Shown one piece after another: positions 32,742 to 41,537 of a DNA stretch of 64,000 nucleotides. A program made the translations under genes and the position numbers. Numbering within the stretch: position 1 is the stretch's first letter; each line of letters starts with the position of its first letter. The stretch lies in NCBI RefSeq assembly GCF_016806065.1, contig NZ_CP032405.1, forward strand, positions 2,570,001-2,634,000, in the 5' to 3' direction. The notes beneath the pieces are model-generated. The model did no database searches and was not told the DNA's origin. It was given only the letters and a program-made list of their open reading frames with translations. The DNA is from Rhizobium rosettiformans (lineage in GTDB: Bacteria > Pseudomonadota > Alphaproteobacteria > Rhizobiales > Rhizobiaceae).

Positions 32742-35012
32742 GTGAACATCCACAATCCAGCGCCAGCCCCGGATCGCAAGGCTGCGGTCGATGTCGTCTC
32801 ACGACAGCGGGCATGGCGCTATCCGGTTCCAAGCGCGGCGAGACGCCATGTCGCTCCCGTGTTGTTCGCACTGATCGCCGGCATCGATGGCCTCGGCACC
32901 AGCATCGCCTTTGCCGCGCTGATCTTTGCCGGGCCGCTGGCGGCGGGCTTTTCCATGGGCGTCGGCGTCATCCTGCTCTCCAGCATCGTCATGGCTCTGT
33001 GGATTGCCTTGCGCAGCCGCTATCCCTCGAGCATCGGACAGGTGCAGGAGGCAAGCATCGCTATCCTTGCGACCGCGATTGCCGCCGCCACCCTGCAGCT
33101 CGAACTGGCCCCCGAGGAGGTCAAGGTCGCCACTGCCTTTGCCATCCTCGGATCGAGCGCCGTGGTCACCGGTACGGTTTTCTGGCTTTTCGGCCTTGGC
33201 CGGTTCGGCCGGCTGGTGCGCTTCATGCCCTATCCGGTTGTCGCCGGTTTCCTCGCCGGCTCCGGCTGGCTGCTCATCCAGGGCGCCGTGATGATGATCA
33301 TCGGCGACCGCAACCTCGTCGATCTCCTGGTCCGCCCCGAGGGGCAGCAGGCGATCGCCAATCTCTATGTCGCCGTTGTCTTTTCGATTGTCATGGTCTT
33401 TGCCATCAGGCGCTCGACGAGCCCATTGACCATGCCGCTCATCCTCATTGGCGGCGGTCTCCTTTTTTATGGCATGCTGGCGGTGATCGGTGTCGAAAGC
33501 GAGCAGGCAAGGGCAATGCAGTGGTTGCCGGCCATGTCTGCGGATCAGGGTTTTGCCCTCCCGAACCCCGTCGAAGTCGTCGCCTCTGCCGATTGGTCGG
33601 TGGTCCTCCATGCCCTGCCGGCGATCATCTCGGTGGCGCTGCTCGGCATGGTCGGGCTGCTGCTCAACACCAGTGGCCTGGAGGTCGCGACCCGCCAGGA
33701 AATCGATGCCGATGCCGAACTGCGCACGACCGGCATCGCCAATATCGTGGCTGGCGGCTTCGGTGGTGCGCCCGGCTTTACCGGTCTGTCCATGACGCTG
33801 CTGGCAAACCGCATGGGGGCTAAGGCCCGTTCCGTCGGTATCGCGACTGCCCTCATGCTGGCGCTGATGCTGCCCTTTGCCGGCGAACTGGCCGGCGCCA
33901 TGCCGACTTTCGTGGCCGCCGGTCTGATGATCGCGCTCGGCATTGAACTGATCCAGGACTGGCTCTGGCGCACACGCACGCAACTGCCGCGCATGGAGTG
34001 GCTGGTCGTCCTCGCCATTCCCCTCGGCATGGCCGCCTTCGGTTTCATGGGCGGCATGGCCCTCGGCCTCGCGCTCTCCATCGCCAGCTTCGTTTACAAT
34101 TATGCCCGTCTCTCGGTTATCCGCGTCAACGCCTCGCTGCGCGAACGCAAGAGCAGCATCGACCGCCCGCCGGCAGAAAACAGCCTGATCGAGCTGGAGG
34201 GCGAACAGGTCCAGGTGCTGGAATTGCAGGAATTTCTGTTCTTCGGAACGGCAGAACAGATCATCGAGGCGATCCGGCGCCGACAGCAGGATCGCAGCCG
34301 CCTGTCGCTGCGCTTTGTCGTCATCGATTTCCGCCGCGTGAGCGGCATGGATGCGGCCGCTGCCGCCACCTTTGTCAAGATCCGCAACCTCTTGGCCGGC
34401 AGCGAGATCGAGCTCGTCTTCAGCAGCCTCTCGCCCGAGATCGAGCAGGCCCTCGCCAGAAACGGCATCGATTTCGTCTCCGACCCTTCTGTCGGCCGCG
34501 AGCGTGATCTCGACCATGCCCTGGAGCGCTGTGAGGAACGGCTGATCGCCGCCATCAGTCGCGAAGAGACCTGGCAGGATATCGAGGATTATTTCGCCCA
34601 GACCATTGGCCCGAGTGCAAGGCTCAAGGACCTGGTCGCCTCGATGGAGGAAATCCGCCTGCAGACGGGTGATCGTTTCATCCGGGCGGGGGAACCGGGA
34701 GAGGATCTCTTCCTACTCTGGACGGGCCGCGCCAAGGTCGAGGCCGTGCTCGCCAACGGCAAGCGCCTGCGTTTGAGAACCGTCAAGCCTGGCGTCGTGC
34801 TCGGCGAGATCGCCATCTATCGCGGTGGCCCGCGCACGGCTGACGTCGTCGCGGAAGTGCCCTCGACCGTCTATCGCCTGGCCCGGCGCCAGCTGCGTTA
34901 TCTCGAGCAGGCCGATCCCGAGCTGGCGCTTCTCGTCCACCGCCTCTGTGCCACCACGCTCGCCGAACGCCTGACCATCGCCAACCGGGTTGTCCAGTCG
35001 CTGCACGAGTAG
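32742..35012 (+). CDS. SulP/SLC26 anion transporter fused to STAS and cyclic-nucleotide-binding domains
   Basis: A 756-residue fusion. Residues about 40-440 form a SulP membrane domain of about 12 helices (GIDGLGTSIAFAALIFAGPLAAGFSMG; MPYPVVAGFLAGSGWLLIQGA; GGFGGAPGFTGLSMTLLANR). A STAS domain follows (about 455-600; VVIDFRRVSGMDAAAAATF). The last 130 residues are a cNMP-binding barrel with the phosphate-cassette motif GEIAIYRGGPRTADV. SulP proteins move sulfate, bicarbonate or organic anions; the substrate here is unknown. The fused sensor implies gating by cAMP or cGMP, and a class III cyclase gene ends 12 bases away. GTG 32742 has AGGAAA upstream. Confidence 0.9.
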   Translation: MNIHNPAPAPDRKAAVDVVSRQRAWRYPVPSAARRHVAPVLFALIAGIDGLGTSIAFAALIFAGPLAAGFSMGVGVILLSSIVMALWIALRSRYPSSIGQVQEASIAILATAIAAATLQLELAPEEVKVATAFAILGSSAVVTGTVFWLFGLGRFGRLVRFMPYPVVAGFLAGSGWLLIQGAVMMIIGDRNLVDLLVRPEGQQAIANLYVAVVFSIVMVFAIRRSTSPLTMPLILIGGGLLFYGMLAVIGVESEQARAMQWLPAMSADQGFALPNPVEVVASADWSVVLHALPAIISVALLGMVGLLLNTSGLEVATRQEIDADAELRTTGIANIVAGGFGGAPGFTGLSMTLLANRMGAKARSVGIATALMLALMLPFAGELAGAMPTFVAAGLMIALGIELIQDWLWRTRTQLPRMEWLVVLAIPLGMAAFGFMGGMALGLALSIASFVYNYARLSVIRVNASLRERKSSIDRPPAENSLIELEGEQVQVLELQEFLFFGTAEQIIEAIRRRQQDRSRLSLRFVVIDFRRVSGMDAAAAATFVKIRNLLAGSEIELVFSSLSPEIEQALARNGIDFVSDPSVGRERDLDHALERCEERLIAAISREETWQDIEDYFAQTIGPSARLKDLVASMEEIRLQTGDRFIRAGEPGEDLFLLWTGRAKVEAVLANGKRLRLRTVKPGVVLGEIAIYRGGPRTADVVAEVPSTVYRLARRQLRYLEQADPELALLVHRLCATTLAERLTIANRVVQSLHE

Positions 35013-35023
35013 CAGTTCGAGGG

Positions 35024-37258
35024 CTATTTGCTGCTCGCGGTAAACACGCCGTCCCAGTCTGCCGGAGCAGTTTCCGGCAGCATGGCGAGCCGTTCACTGT
35101 AGAGCCTGTGCGTGCCGGAGAGCGGGTTCCGCGGCAGTGCCAGAAGGTCTTTCAGGAGGTTGCGTGCAATTCCGAGATCGCCCGCCTGCCAGGCAGCGAT
35201 GAATGCCGCATGGACTTGCAGCAGATCAGCCAGATCCGAACTCGTCGCGTTCGCAACCCCAATCAGCGCATGAAGCGTCACCGGCGCCTGCCGCCCGACC
35301 ACGCGCACCCGGTCCACTTCCGCAAAAACGAGACTGGTCGTGCCAGCCCGTACCTCCTCGGTGACCAGGATCGAGATATCGTAAAGCTTGGTCATCCCTT
35401 CGACGCGCGAGGCGAGATTGACGCTGTCACCGAGGCAGGAATAGCTGAAGCGTTGGTCGGAGCCGAGATTGCCGACACAGGCCATGCCGGTGTTGAGGCC
35501 AATACCGATCTTCAGGTTCATGCCGCTCTCGCGGTTGAGCCGGTCGAGGGCTGCGACCATGTCGAGCGCCGCGAGGCACGCTTTCTGCGGATGTTCGGCA
35601 ATGTCGAGCGGCGCGTTCCAGAAGGCCATGATCGCATCGCCGATATATTTGTCGATCGTGGCCTCGCGCTCTAAAAGCACGTCGGTCATCGGCGTCAGGA
35701 AGTTGTTGAGCAGCCCGGTGAGCTCGGTCGGCGTCATCGTTTCGGAGAGACTGGTAAAGCCCCTGATGTCGGAGAACAGGATGGTGAGCTCGCGATCCTC
35801 GCCGCCAAGCGTCAGCCCCGCCGGGTTTTCGGAGAGGCGTTCGACCAGGGTCGGAGAGAGGTAGCGCCCGAAGCTCTCACGCACGAAGCGTTTCTCCCGA
35901 TGGGTGAGCATCAGGAGGAGGGGCAGGGCGGTCAGCAGGACTGCTCCGAGGGCCGCCATGGGCATCAGCGGGTCGAAAAGCGTCAGCGCCCGGGAAAAGG
36001 CAAGCCAGGATCCGCCAGCGACAAGCCCGGCCAGAACCGTGCCTGTCGCCAAAGAAAGTGCAGGGGCGGCTGTTGCGAGGACCGTCAGCAGGATCAGGCC
36101 GCCGATAATAGCTGCTGCCCGTTCTGCCCCGATGATCCAGTCGGGCCGCTGAAGGAATACCCCGCTGGCGATCTGGTCGATGATCTCGGCATGCACCTTG
36201 ACGCCGGGCATGGCCGGATCGACCGGTGTGGCCACGATATCGCGCAGTCCGACGGCACTGGTGCCGACCAGCATGATGCGTCCCTGGATCAGCCCTGCCA
36301 ATGTTTCAGCCTTCTCCGGATCGAAGAGATCGGCGGCCGATATCACCGGCATATTCGGCAGGCCGGAATAGTAGATCCAGATCTCGCCGTCGGCCGAGAG
36401 CGGCACGTCGAGCGTCCCGACCCTGAGGTCGGTGAAGGCCGAGCCCTCTTCGCTTCCGGCCGAGCGCAGCACGAAGGAGCCTTCTTGTTGTGCGATCCTC
36501 AGCACCTCGATCGAAAGCGCCGGGTAGAGCAGGTCGCCGCTCATGGAGACGAGCGGAAAGGTGCGGATGATGTTGTCAGGCGTCGGCGGGAAGGAGAAAT
36601 AGCCCATTGCGGTCGCGCGTTCGGTCAGCGCGGAAAGGTTCGACAAGGCGCCTGAATAGGGCGTGAGCCGCGCCCGAGGGTCGGGTCCCAGAAACGAAAA
36701 CCCTGCCTTCGGCTCCGGTGCCGGCACGGTGGTCTCGTTGCTGAGCGCGATCCCGAGCGCCACGGCATTTAAGGCGACGGCGTCGGCCAGCTGGGCGTCC
36801 GGGTCAGGCAGATCGGCGCCGATGTCGATGGCGATCCCCTGGCGCCGCATCGCTTCGACGAGCCGCACCGGCGCCGTTCGATCCGGTTCGGAAAACACGA
36901 TGTCGAAGCCGATGACTGCCGCGCCAAGACCGCTTGCCTTGGTCACCATCTCGGCCACCGTACCGCGTGACCAGGGCCATTGTCCGAGCTTGCTGATCGA
37001 CACTTCGTCGATATCGATGACCGCGACCGGCGGATCGGTCGCGTCACGCGGTTTCATCACCTGATAGGTGTCGAAGACCAGCGCCGTGAGCCGAAAGGCC
37101 TGGGAGGAGAAAGCGGCATGGCCGACAATGACCGCCACGAGTGCAGCCAGGCCGATCAGCACAACGCCGAGCTTGCGGCGCTGCGAGGAAGACAGGCGGC
37201 GCAATGTCGGCCGTCCTTGTCTCTGTTCGGGGCGCGGGCCGCCGGCTGCCTTCGTCAC
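35024..37258 (-). CDS. CHASE2 domain adenylate/guanylate cyclase (class III)
   Basis: A 744-residue membrane cyclase. A first helix (about 30-50) precedes a periplasmic CHASE2 sensor (about 55-360; MKPRDATDPPVAVIDIDE, GRIMLVGTSAVGLRDIVATPV), three membrane helices (about 375-455) and a class III catalytic domain. Both metal aspartates are present (LFSDIRGF, Asp about 497; KYIGDAIMAFW, Asp about 541), as are the Asn and Arg of GDSVNLASRVEG. The lysine in KYIGD favours ATP. A 90-residue helical tail follows. Start GTG 37258 overlaps the FecR stop as GTGA, so it is translationally coupled to the FecR gene. Confidence 0.92.
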   Translation of the reverse strand: MTKAAGGPRPEQRQGRPTLRRLSSSQRRKLGVVLIGLAALVAVIVGHAAFSSQAFRLTALVFDTYQVMKPRDATDPPVAVIDIDEVSISKLGQWPWSRGTVAEMVTKASGLGAAVIGFDIVFSEPDRTAPVRLVEAMRRQGIAIDIGADLPDPDAQLADAVALNAVALGIALSNETTVPAPEPKAGFSFLGPDPRARLTPYSGALSNLSALTERATAMGYFSFPPTPDNIIRTFPLVSMSGDLLYPALSIEVLRIAQQEGSFVLRSAGSEEGSAFTDLRVGTLDVPLSADGEIWIYYSGLPNMPVISAADLFDPEKAETLAGLIQGRIMLVGTSAVGLRDIVATPVDPAMPGVKVHAEIIDQIASGVFLQRPDWIIGAERAAAIIGGLILLTVLATAAPALSLATGTVLAGLVAGGSWLAFSRALTLFDPLMPMAALGAVLLTALPLLLMLTHREKRFVRESFGRYLSPTLVERLSENPAGLTLGGEDRELTILFSDIRGFTSLSETMTPTELTGLLNNFLTPMTDVLLEREATIDKYIGDAIMAFWNAPLDIAEHPQKACLAALDMVAALDRLNRESGMNLKIGIGLNTGMACVGNLGSDQRFSYSCLGDSVNLASRVEGMTKLYDISILVTEEVRAGTTSLVFAEVDRVRVVGRQAPVTLHALIGVANATSSDLADLLQVHAAFIAAWQAGDLGIARNLLKDLLALPRNPLSGTHRLYSERLAMLPETAPADWDGVFTASSK

Positions 37259-39777
37259 GGAACGACGCCTGTCGTGCTGCCCGCGAAGATCCCGGTCGAT
37301 CCCCAACTCCCGTCCGTTACCGTGAAGTTGCCCATGATGCCCTGGACCGGGTCGGTGCCGTTGGCGGCGAAAGCGCCGGTGACTGTGCCCGAGGCGACGC
37401 CGCTCGTCACGTTGCCGCTGAAAGTCGCCGCGCCGCTGCCGAAGTTCACCCCGGCGCTGAAACTCTTGCTGTCATAGTTGGAAACGGAAACCGTCCCGGA
37501 CCGCGTGCCGAAATTCATCGTCGAGGTCATCGTCCCCGTGGCGATATATTGAGCACCGTCGTTGAGAACGGTGCCGACCGCATTGCCGTTGTAGGTTGCG
37601 GTCCCCGAGGTCGGCAGGGCGCTGTTCTCCGGCTGCTTGCCGATGATCCAGTTGCCGAGATGAACCGTGTAGTTGACTTCGCCATAGACATTGCGACCCC
37701 ACCAGCCCCAGGTCATGAATTCACAGGCATTGCAGATTGTGGAGCTGGTACTGTTGTTGAAGATCTTCGCCGGCACCACGGCAGACGACACCATATAGGC
37801 GCCGTCCTTTGAATTGGTTCCGGCAATCACTTGGTCGGACAAATAGGATCGGTCGGCTTCTCCGTAGAATTCGGCGAAGTAGCTTCCGCCGCCCGTGCTG
37901 ATGCCCCCGGTGAATGTGCCCGCAGCATTGTCGAAGTTGAGGCTGAAGCTGCCGCGCGTCAGATTGTTGCTGCCCCACTGCCGGATCACGGCGGAGGAGA
38001 AGCCGTCAACATTCCCGCTGAATGTGCGACTGCCTGAAACAGTTGCCGTGTCGTCACGGCTCGCAACATGTACCTGCTCGTAGCCCTGAAAAGCGGGAGC
38101 AGGATCGCCGAATTCTGTTGCGCCGATCGATCCCGACCCGATCACCAGATACTCGCCGTTTGAACCGAGGAAGTGATCCTTCCCGGCGGTCGAGCCAATA
38201 CTCCCGGCCTGACCCTGGCTGTTCTCGGCGAGCTCGATTGCATCGGTGCGGATCGATCCCGCCGTCGAGGCGACGAGGCCATAGCCTCCACCGGACAAGG
38301 ACTCGACGCTGCCGCTGAAGATATTGATGGCACTCTTCTGGCCGGCGCCAGTGCCGCTGATGACGAGCGAGGCCTGGAGGGCGCGTCCTACAACAGAGCC
38401 GCCGCCGTTGACCCCGCTCACGAGGAGATCGCTCACCACGGCTGCGTCACTGTCCGCGTCGAAACTACCGGTGAACGGGATCGTTGTGCCACTGCCATTC
38501 GTCAGCGCAGCAAGCAGATCGGGTTCCAGCACATACGACAGGATTTCCCCGGTCGAGAGTGTTTCCCGTGCATCGGCAGGCGTGCCGCCGATGACATAAA
38601 AGGCCTTGGGATCGTCGTTGCCGGCCGTCAGCATGTAGGTGAAGAAACCACCGCTTCCGGTATAAGCCGTACCGCTCACGGCTGTGCCGTTGACCGCGGC
38701 CGAAACGTTGCGCTCGGTGAAGACGCTGGTAGAGCTCAGCGCCGGCAGGGTGAAGCGGTTGCTGTCACCGTCGGTCCCGCTCAGTGTCCCGTCGGCGTTG
38801 CGGGTGAGTGTCCCGCGTGATGCAGTAAGCCTTAGCCCACTGGAGCCGCCACCGTCACCGCCTGTCGGCGAAAGCACGGAAACGGCGATCTCGGTGTCGG
38901 CGCCGCCGTTGCCATTATCGTTGCTGACCGGCACCTGCGGCCTCGTCCCCACATCCCGCTGCGACGCACTTGCCACCTCTTCGACCGGTGTTGTCACGAT
39001 CGGGCGCGGCGTCGGCACGGGTATGGCGTTATCCGAAGGCAACTGGGCGGAATTGCTCTGGGCAACCGTGCTGCTGGCCACTGTCTGCTCCGTCGGCGCA
39101 TTGCTCGCGCCTCCGCTCTGGCCAGGCCGGCCGGCGAGCACCTGCTGCAGCCCGCTCACCCATTGCGGCGGGGTGCGCTGGACGCGCGGCTGGCCGTCGC
39201 CGGCAACGATGGAAAAGCCCTGTTTGAACAGCCGCTGCGGCGCGCCATTGCCGGTGAGCTGCACTTCCTTGCCATAAACCAGCGTCATGTGCGGTGGTAG
39301 GGGCTGGCCGTCGGGCGTCTGGCCGCTGAGGTTGATATCGACCACCGCGCCGCGAATGCCGGCCGTGCCGATCGGTGTCTTGATCGTCACATTGCCGCTC
39401 GCCTTCGATGCCTTGCCGCCGATGAAGCGCAGCGCCCCCTTGCTCATCGTCGCCGCCAGCGAGGCCGTGTTCTTCTCCGGATCATAGACGAAGCTGTCGA
39501 TCACCACGGAGGAGTTCGGACCGACCGTAAACGAGGTGCCGTCGGCGAGCAGGATCTGCACGAGGCCGGCACCGCTCGTTTCGATGCGGTGATTGCGGAC
39601 CACGGGGTCGCCGAGCGAGATCAGCCGCGCCTTGCCTGCGCGGTCGATGGCGCTTGCTTCAGGATTGACCGCCGCGGTGACGCCGGCGACATCGGTCTCC
39701 GCGCTGACGGGATGCGCTATGATGACGAAAAGTGCCGCGGATGCGGCGAGCAGGGCATGACGGGTGTTTGGCTTCAT
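37255..39777 (-). CDS. FecR domain protein with TbpB-like C-terminal beta barrel
   Basis: An 840-residue exported protein. It has a signal peptide (1-26, ending PVSAET), a FecR domain (about 30-160; IETSGAGLVQILLADGTSF, TPIGTAGIRGAVVDINLSG), a Thr/Pro-rich linker (about 190-300) and a long beta-rich part. The end, from about residue 690, has a TATYNGNAVG strand, MNFGTRSGTV and a GTVTGAFAAN...GIMGNF...STGIFAG pattern resembling transferrin-binding-protein-like eight-strand barrels. Two cysteines (CNACEF) precede that barrel. It is flanked by a TPR/barrel gene 10 bases before it and a cyclase overlapping its stop. The ligand is unknown. Confidence 0.78.
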   Translation of the reverse strand: MKPNTRHALLAASAALFVIIAHPVSAETDVAGVTAAVNPEASAIDRAGKARLISLGDPVVRNHRIETSGAGLVQILLADGTSFTVGPNSSVVIDSFVYDPEKNTASLAATMSKGALRFIGGKASKASGNVTIKTPIGTAGIRGAVVDINLSGQTPDGQPLPPHMTLVYGKEVQLTGNGAPQRLFKQGFSIVAGDGQPRVQRTPPQWVSGLQQVLAGRPGQSGGASNAPTEQTVASSTVAQSNSAQLPSDNAIPVPTPRPIVTTPVEEVASASQRDVGTRPQVPVSNDNGNGGADTEIAVSVLSPTGGDGGGSSGLRLTASRGTLTRNADGTLSGTDGDSNRFTLPALSSTSVFTERNVSAAVNGTAVSGTAYTGSGGFFTYMLTAGNDDPKAFYVIGGTPADARETLSTGEILSYVLEPDLLAALTNGSGTTIPFTGSFDADSDAAVVSDLLVSGVNGGGSVVGRALQASLVISGTGAGQKSAINIFSGSVESLSGGGYGLVASTAGSIRTDAIELAENSQGQAGSIGSTAGKDHFLGSNGEYLVIGSGSIGATEFGDPAPAFQGYEQVHVASRDDTATVSGSRTFSGNVDGFSSAVIRQWGSNNLTRGSFSLNFDNAAGTFTGGISTGGGSYFAEFYGEADRSYLSDQVIAGTNSKDGAYMVSSAVVPAKIFNNSTSSTICNACEFMTWGWWGRNVYGEVNYTVHLGNWIIGKQPENSALPTSGTATYNGNAVGTVLNDGAQYIATGTMTSTMNFGTRSGTVSVSNYDSKSFSAGVNFGSGAATFSGNVTSGVASGTVTGAFAANGTDPVQGIMGNFTVTDGSWGSTGIFAGSTTGVVP

Positions 39778-39787
39778 CGTGATGCTC

Positions 39788-41185
39788 CTAGAACGCGGAC
39801 TGGATGCCGATCGACAGCGAGATATTGTCGAAGCTCTTGATGTCATAGTTCGACCAGACTTTGCGGTAGCCGGCCTCTGCGACGAGGGCCACGCGCTCGC
39901 TGAACGGCATGATCTGGCGCAGGTTGAGGCTGAAGTCGGTGTCGCGCTGGCGCTCCGCCGAATTGATCATGCTGTCGGGATCGTCATAGCCGCGTCCGGC
40001 CACGGCCGCTTCCACCCCGGTGATCCAGGCTGGCCCTTCGCCGATAAGGGCGGCATAGCGATAGGTGCCGGAGATCGCTCCGCCCAGTTCGCTGGAGGAC
40101 AGGTAACCCACCTCCGCGTCGCGCCGGGTCGCAAGAATGCGTCCCGTCAGGCTTAGGTCTTGTGTGAGATTGTGCGACCAGGAAAACTGGCCGTCGAACC
40201 GATGGCCGCTCTGCAGGTTTGCGGTCCGGCGGGATTTGGTGTTGGAAAAATCCTCGTAGCGGTATTGCAGGCTGCCAGAGAGAGTGTCGACCGGTGTCAC
40301 CTGCCAGTCGATCGTCGTCGAGACCCCGGCGGATGCCATATACCGGTCGCCCTCGATCAGCACGCCGCTGGTGGTCAGGAGGACGGAGAGTGTCCGGTCG
40401 TCGAGCCCGAAACGTCCGAGATCGAAGACCGGGCCGGCATAGGCCTCGACCGCTGCCGTGTTCAGTGTGTTGCGGTCGCGGTAGCCGGCGGCATAGCCGG
40501 ACAGGCCCGCCTCCAGCGATAGTCCCTGGATATCGGTGTCATGGCGATAGCGCAGCTCGCCATTGACGAAGCCGTTGAAGTCCTCGCCTGCGACGCTCAA
40601 GCCGTCCAGCGTGTAGGACAGGCCGTTCAGCGTCACCGTCGAATTGCCCGGGCCCGCATTGGCATTGCTCTGATAGCGGATGCCGGTCCTGATCATGCCG
40701 GAGAACTGCGAGGGGGCGCCGCGCTGGTCGATGGCCGAAAGATACTGATCGACCTTGGCGGAGACCTCCGGCGGCATGTCGCCTGCGGACTTCGCCCCAT
40801 CAAAATACTGGCGCGCGGTCTCGTAGGCGCCGAGGCGATAGTAGAGAACGCCGAGCTCCAGCTGCAGCCGGGGCAGGCCGGGCGCGTAGATCAGCATGCG
40901 TTCGAGCGTCGAGATCGCCCCTTCCAGATCGCCGGCTTCGGAGGACAGCGCTGCATATTCGAAGGCGGTGTCGAGATCGTCGGGTGCAGCCATCATCCGG
41001 CCGAACAAGGCTTTGCGCTTGGCCTCGACCTCGTTGATCGATGCGCTGCCCGTACGCGGCGCAACGTTTTGGGATTGCTGCGCCAAGGCTCCGCCCACGG
41101 ACAACGCCAGGCATACCGCGGCAAGGGCAAGACTGAAATGAGGGGCAGCGAGAGAGAAGGTCTCCCGGCTCTTCGGAAACGTCAT
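39788..41185 (-). CDS. TPR plus outer-membrane beta-barrel protein (Slam-like)
   Basis: A 465-residue secreted protein with signal peptide (about 1-38; ALAQQS), a periplasmic TPR region (about 45-165; DLEGAISTLERMLIYAPGLPRLQLELGVLYYRLGAYETARQYFDGA) and a C-terminal barrel of amphipathic strands from about 185 (GIRYQSNANAGPG) to a terminal Phe (LSIGIQSAF), the usual outer-membrane insertion signal. This matches the architecture of Slam/DUF560 surface lipoprotein assembly modifiers. The start ATG 41185 has a poor ribosome site, but the signal peptide supports it. It heads the barrel-FecR-cyclase operon. Confidence 0.78.
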   Translation of the reverse strand: MTFPKSRETFSLAAPHFSLALAAVCLALSVGGALAQQSQNVAPRTGSASINEVEAKRKALFGRMMAAPDDLDTAFEYAALSSEAGDLEGAISTLERMLIYAPGLPRLQLELGVLYYRLGAYETARQYFDGAKSAGDMPPEVSAKVDQYLSAIDQRGAPSQFSGMIRTGIRYQSNANAGPGNSTVTLNGLSYTLDGLSVAGEDFNGFVNGELRYRHDTDIQGLSLEAGLSGYAAGYRDRNTLNTAAVEAYAGPVFDLGRFGLDDRTLSVLLTTSGVLIEGDRYMASAGVSTTIDWQVTPVDTLSGSLQYRYEDFSNTKSRRTANLQSGHRFDGQFSWSHNLTQDLSLTGRILATRRDAEVGYLSSSELGGAISGTYRYAALIGEGPAWITGVEAAVAGRGYDDPDSMINSAERQRDTDFSLNLRQIMPFSERVALVAEAGYRKVWSNYDIKSFDNISLSIGIQSAF

Positions 41186-41537
41186 GGGAAAAGGAACTCT
41201 GACTTTGATCGAGCTTAAATCTCTAGGGCACGTTAAGGTCTTGTTAGAATAAGTTAAATGCGACCTGACCGGCCAAGTTTGGGTCTTTGCCAGCTTCATC
41301 GGTCATACGCGATGAATTCTTATAGGCCTGAGGAACCAGCGGCAATGCGCGGGCGCGGATATCCCCGACGACAGTCTAGTGCTGGATCCCTATAACTACG
41401 TTGCATTGAAGATACGAAATAGTATATATATTGAATGATGATCAACGATGGGAGCTTCAGCGGTAGGCGAAGCTGTTTCGGCGAAGCGTCATCCAGAAGA
41501 GGCGAGGGGCGCCTGCGTCACCCCGGGGGAGGAAACA
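41186..41537. promoter_or_regulatory. Divergent promoter region between the barrel operon and the SQR-like gene
   Basis: About 350 bases, AT-rich toward the right. A plausible sigma-70 promoter for the SQR-like gene is TTGCAT (41401-41406), 16-base spacer, TATATA (41423-41428), about 110 bases before the start codon. No clear inverted repeat marks an operator. An open frame from 41435 has no family match. Confidence 0.45.

Noticed and set aside
32799..34517. 572-residue antisense open frame opposite the SulP gene
   Set aside because: High GC makes long antisense frames common; its composition is charged and repetitive (many D, H, E, Q, G), it has no family look, and the SulP fusion on the plus strand is unmistakable.
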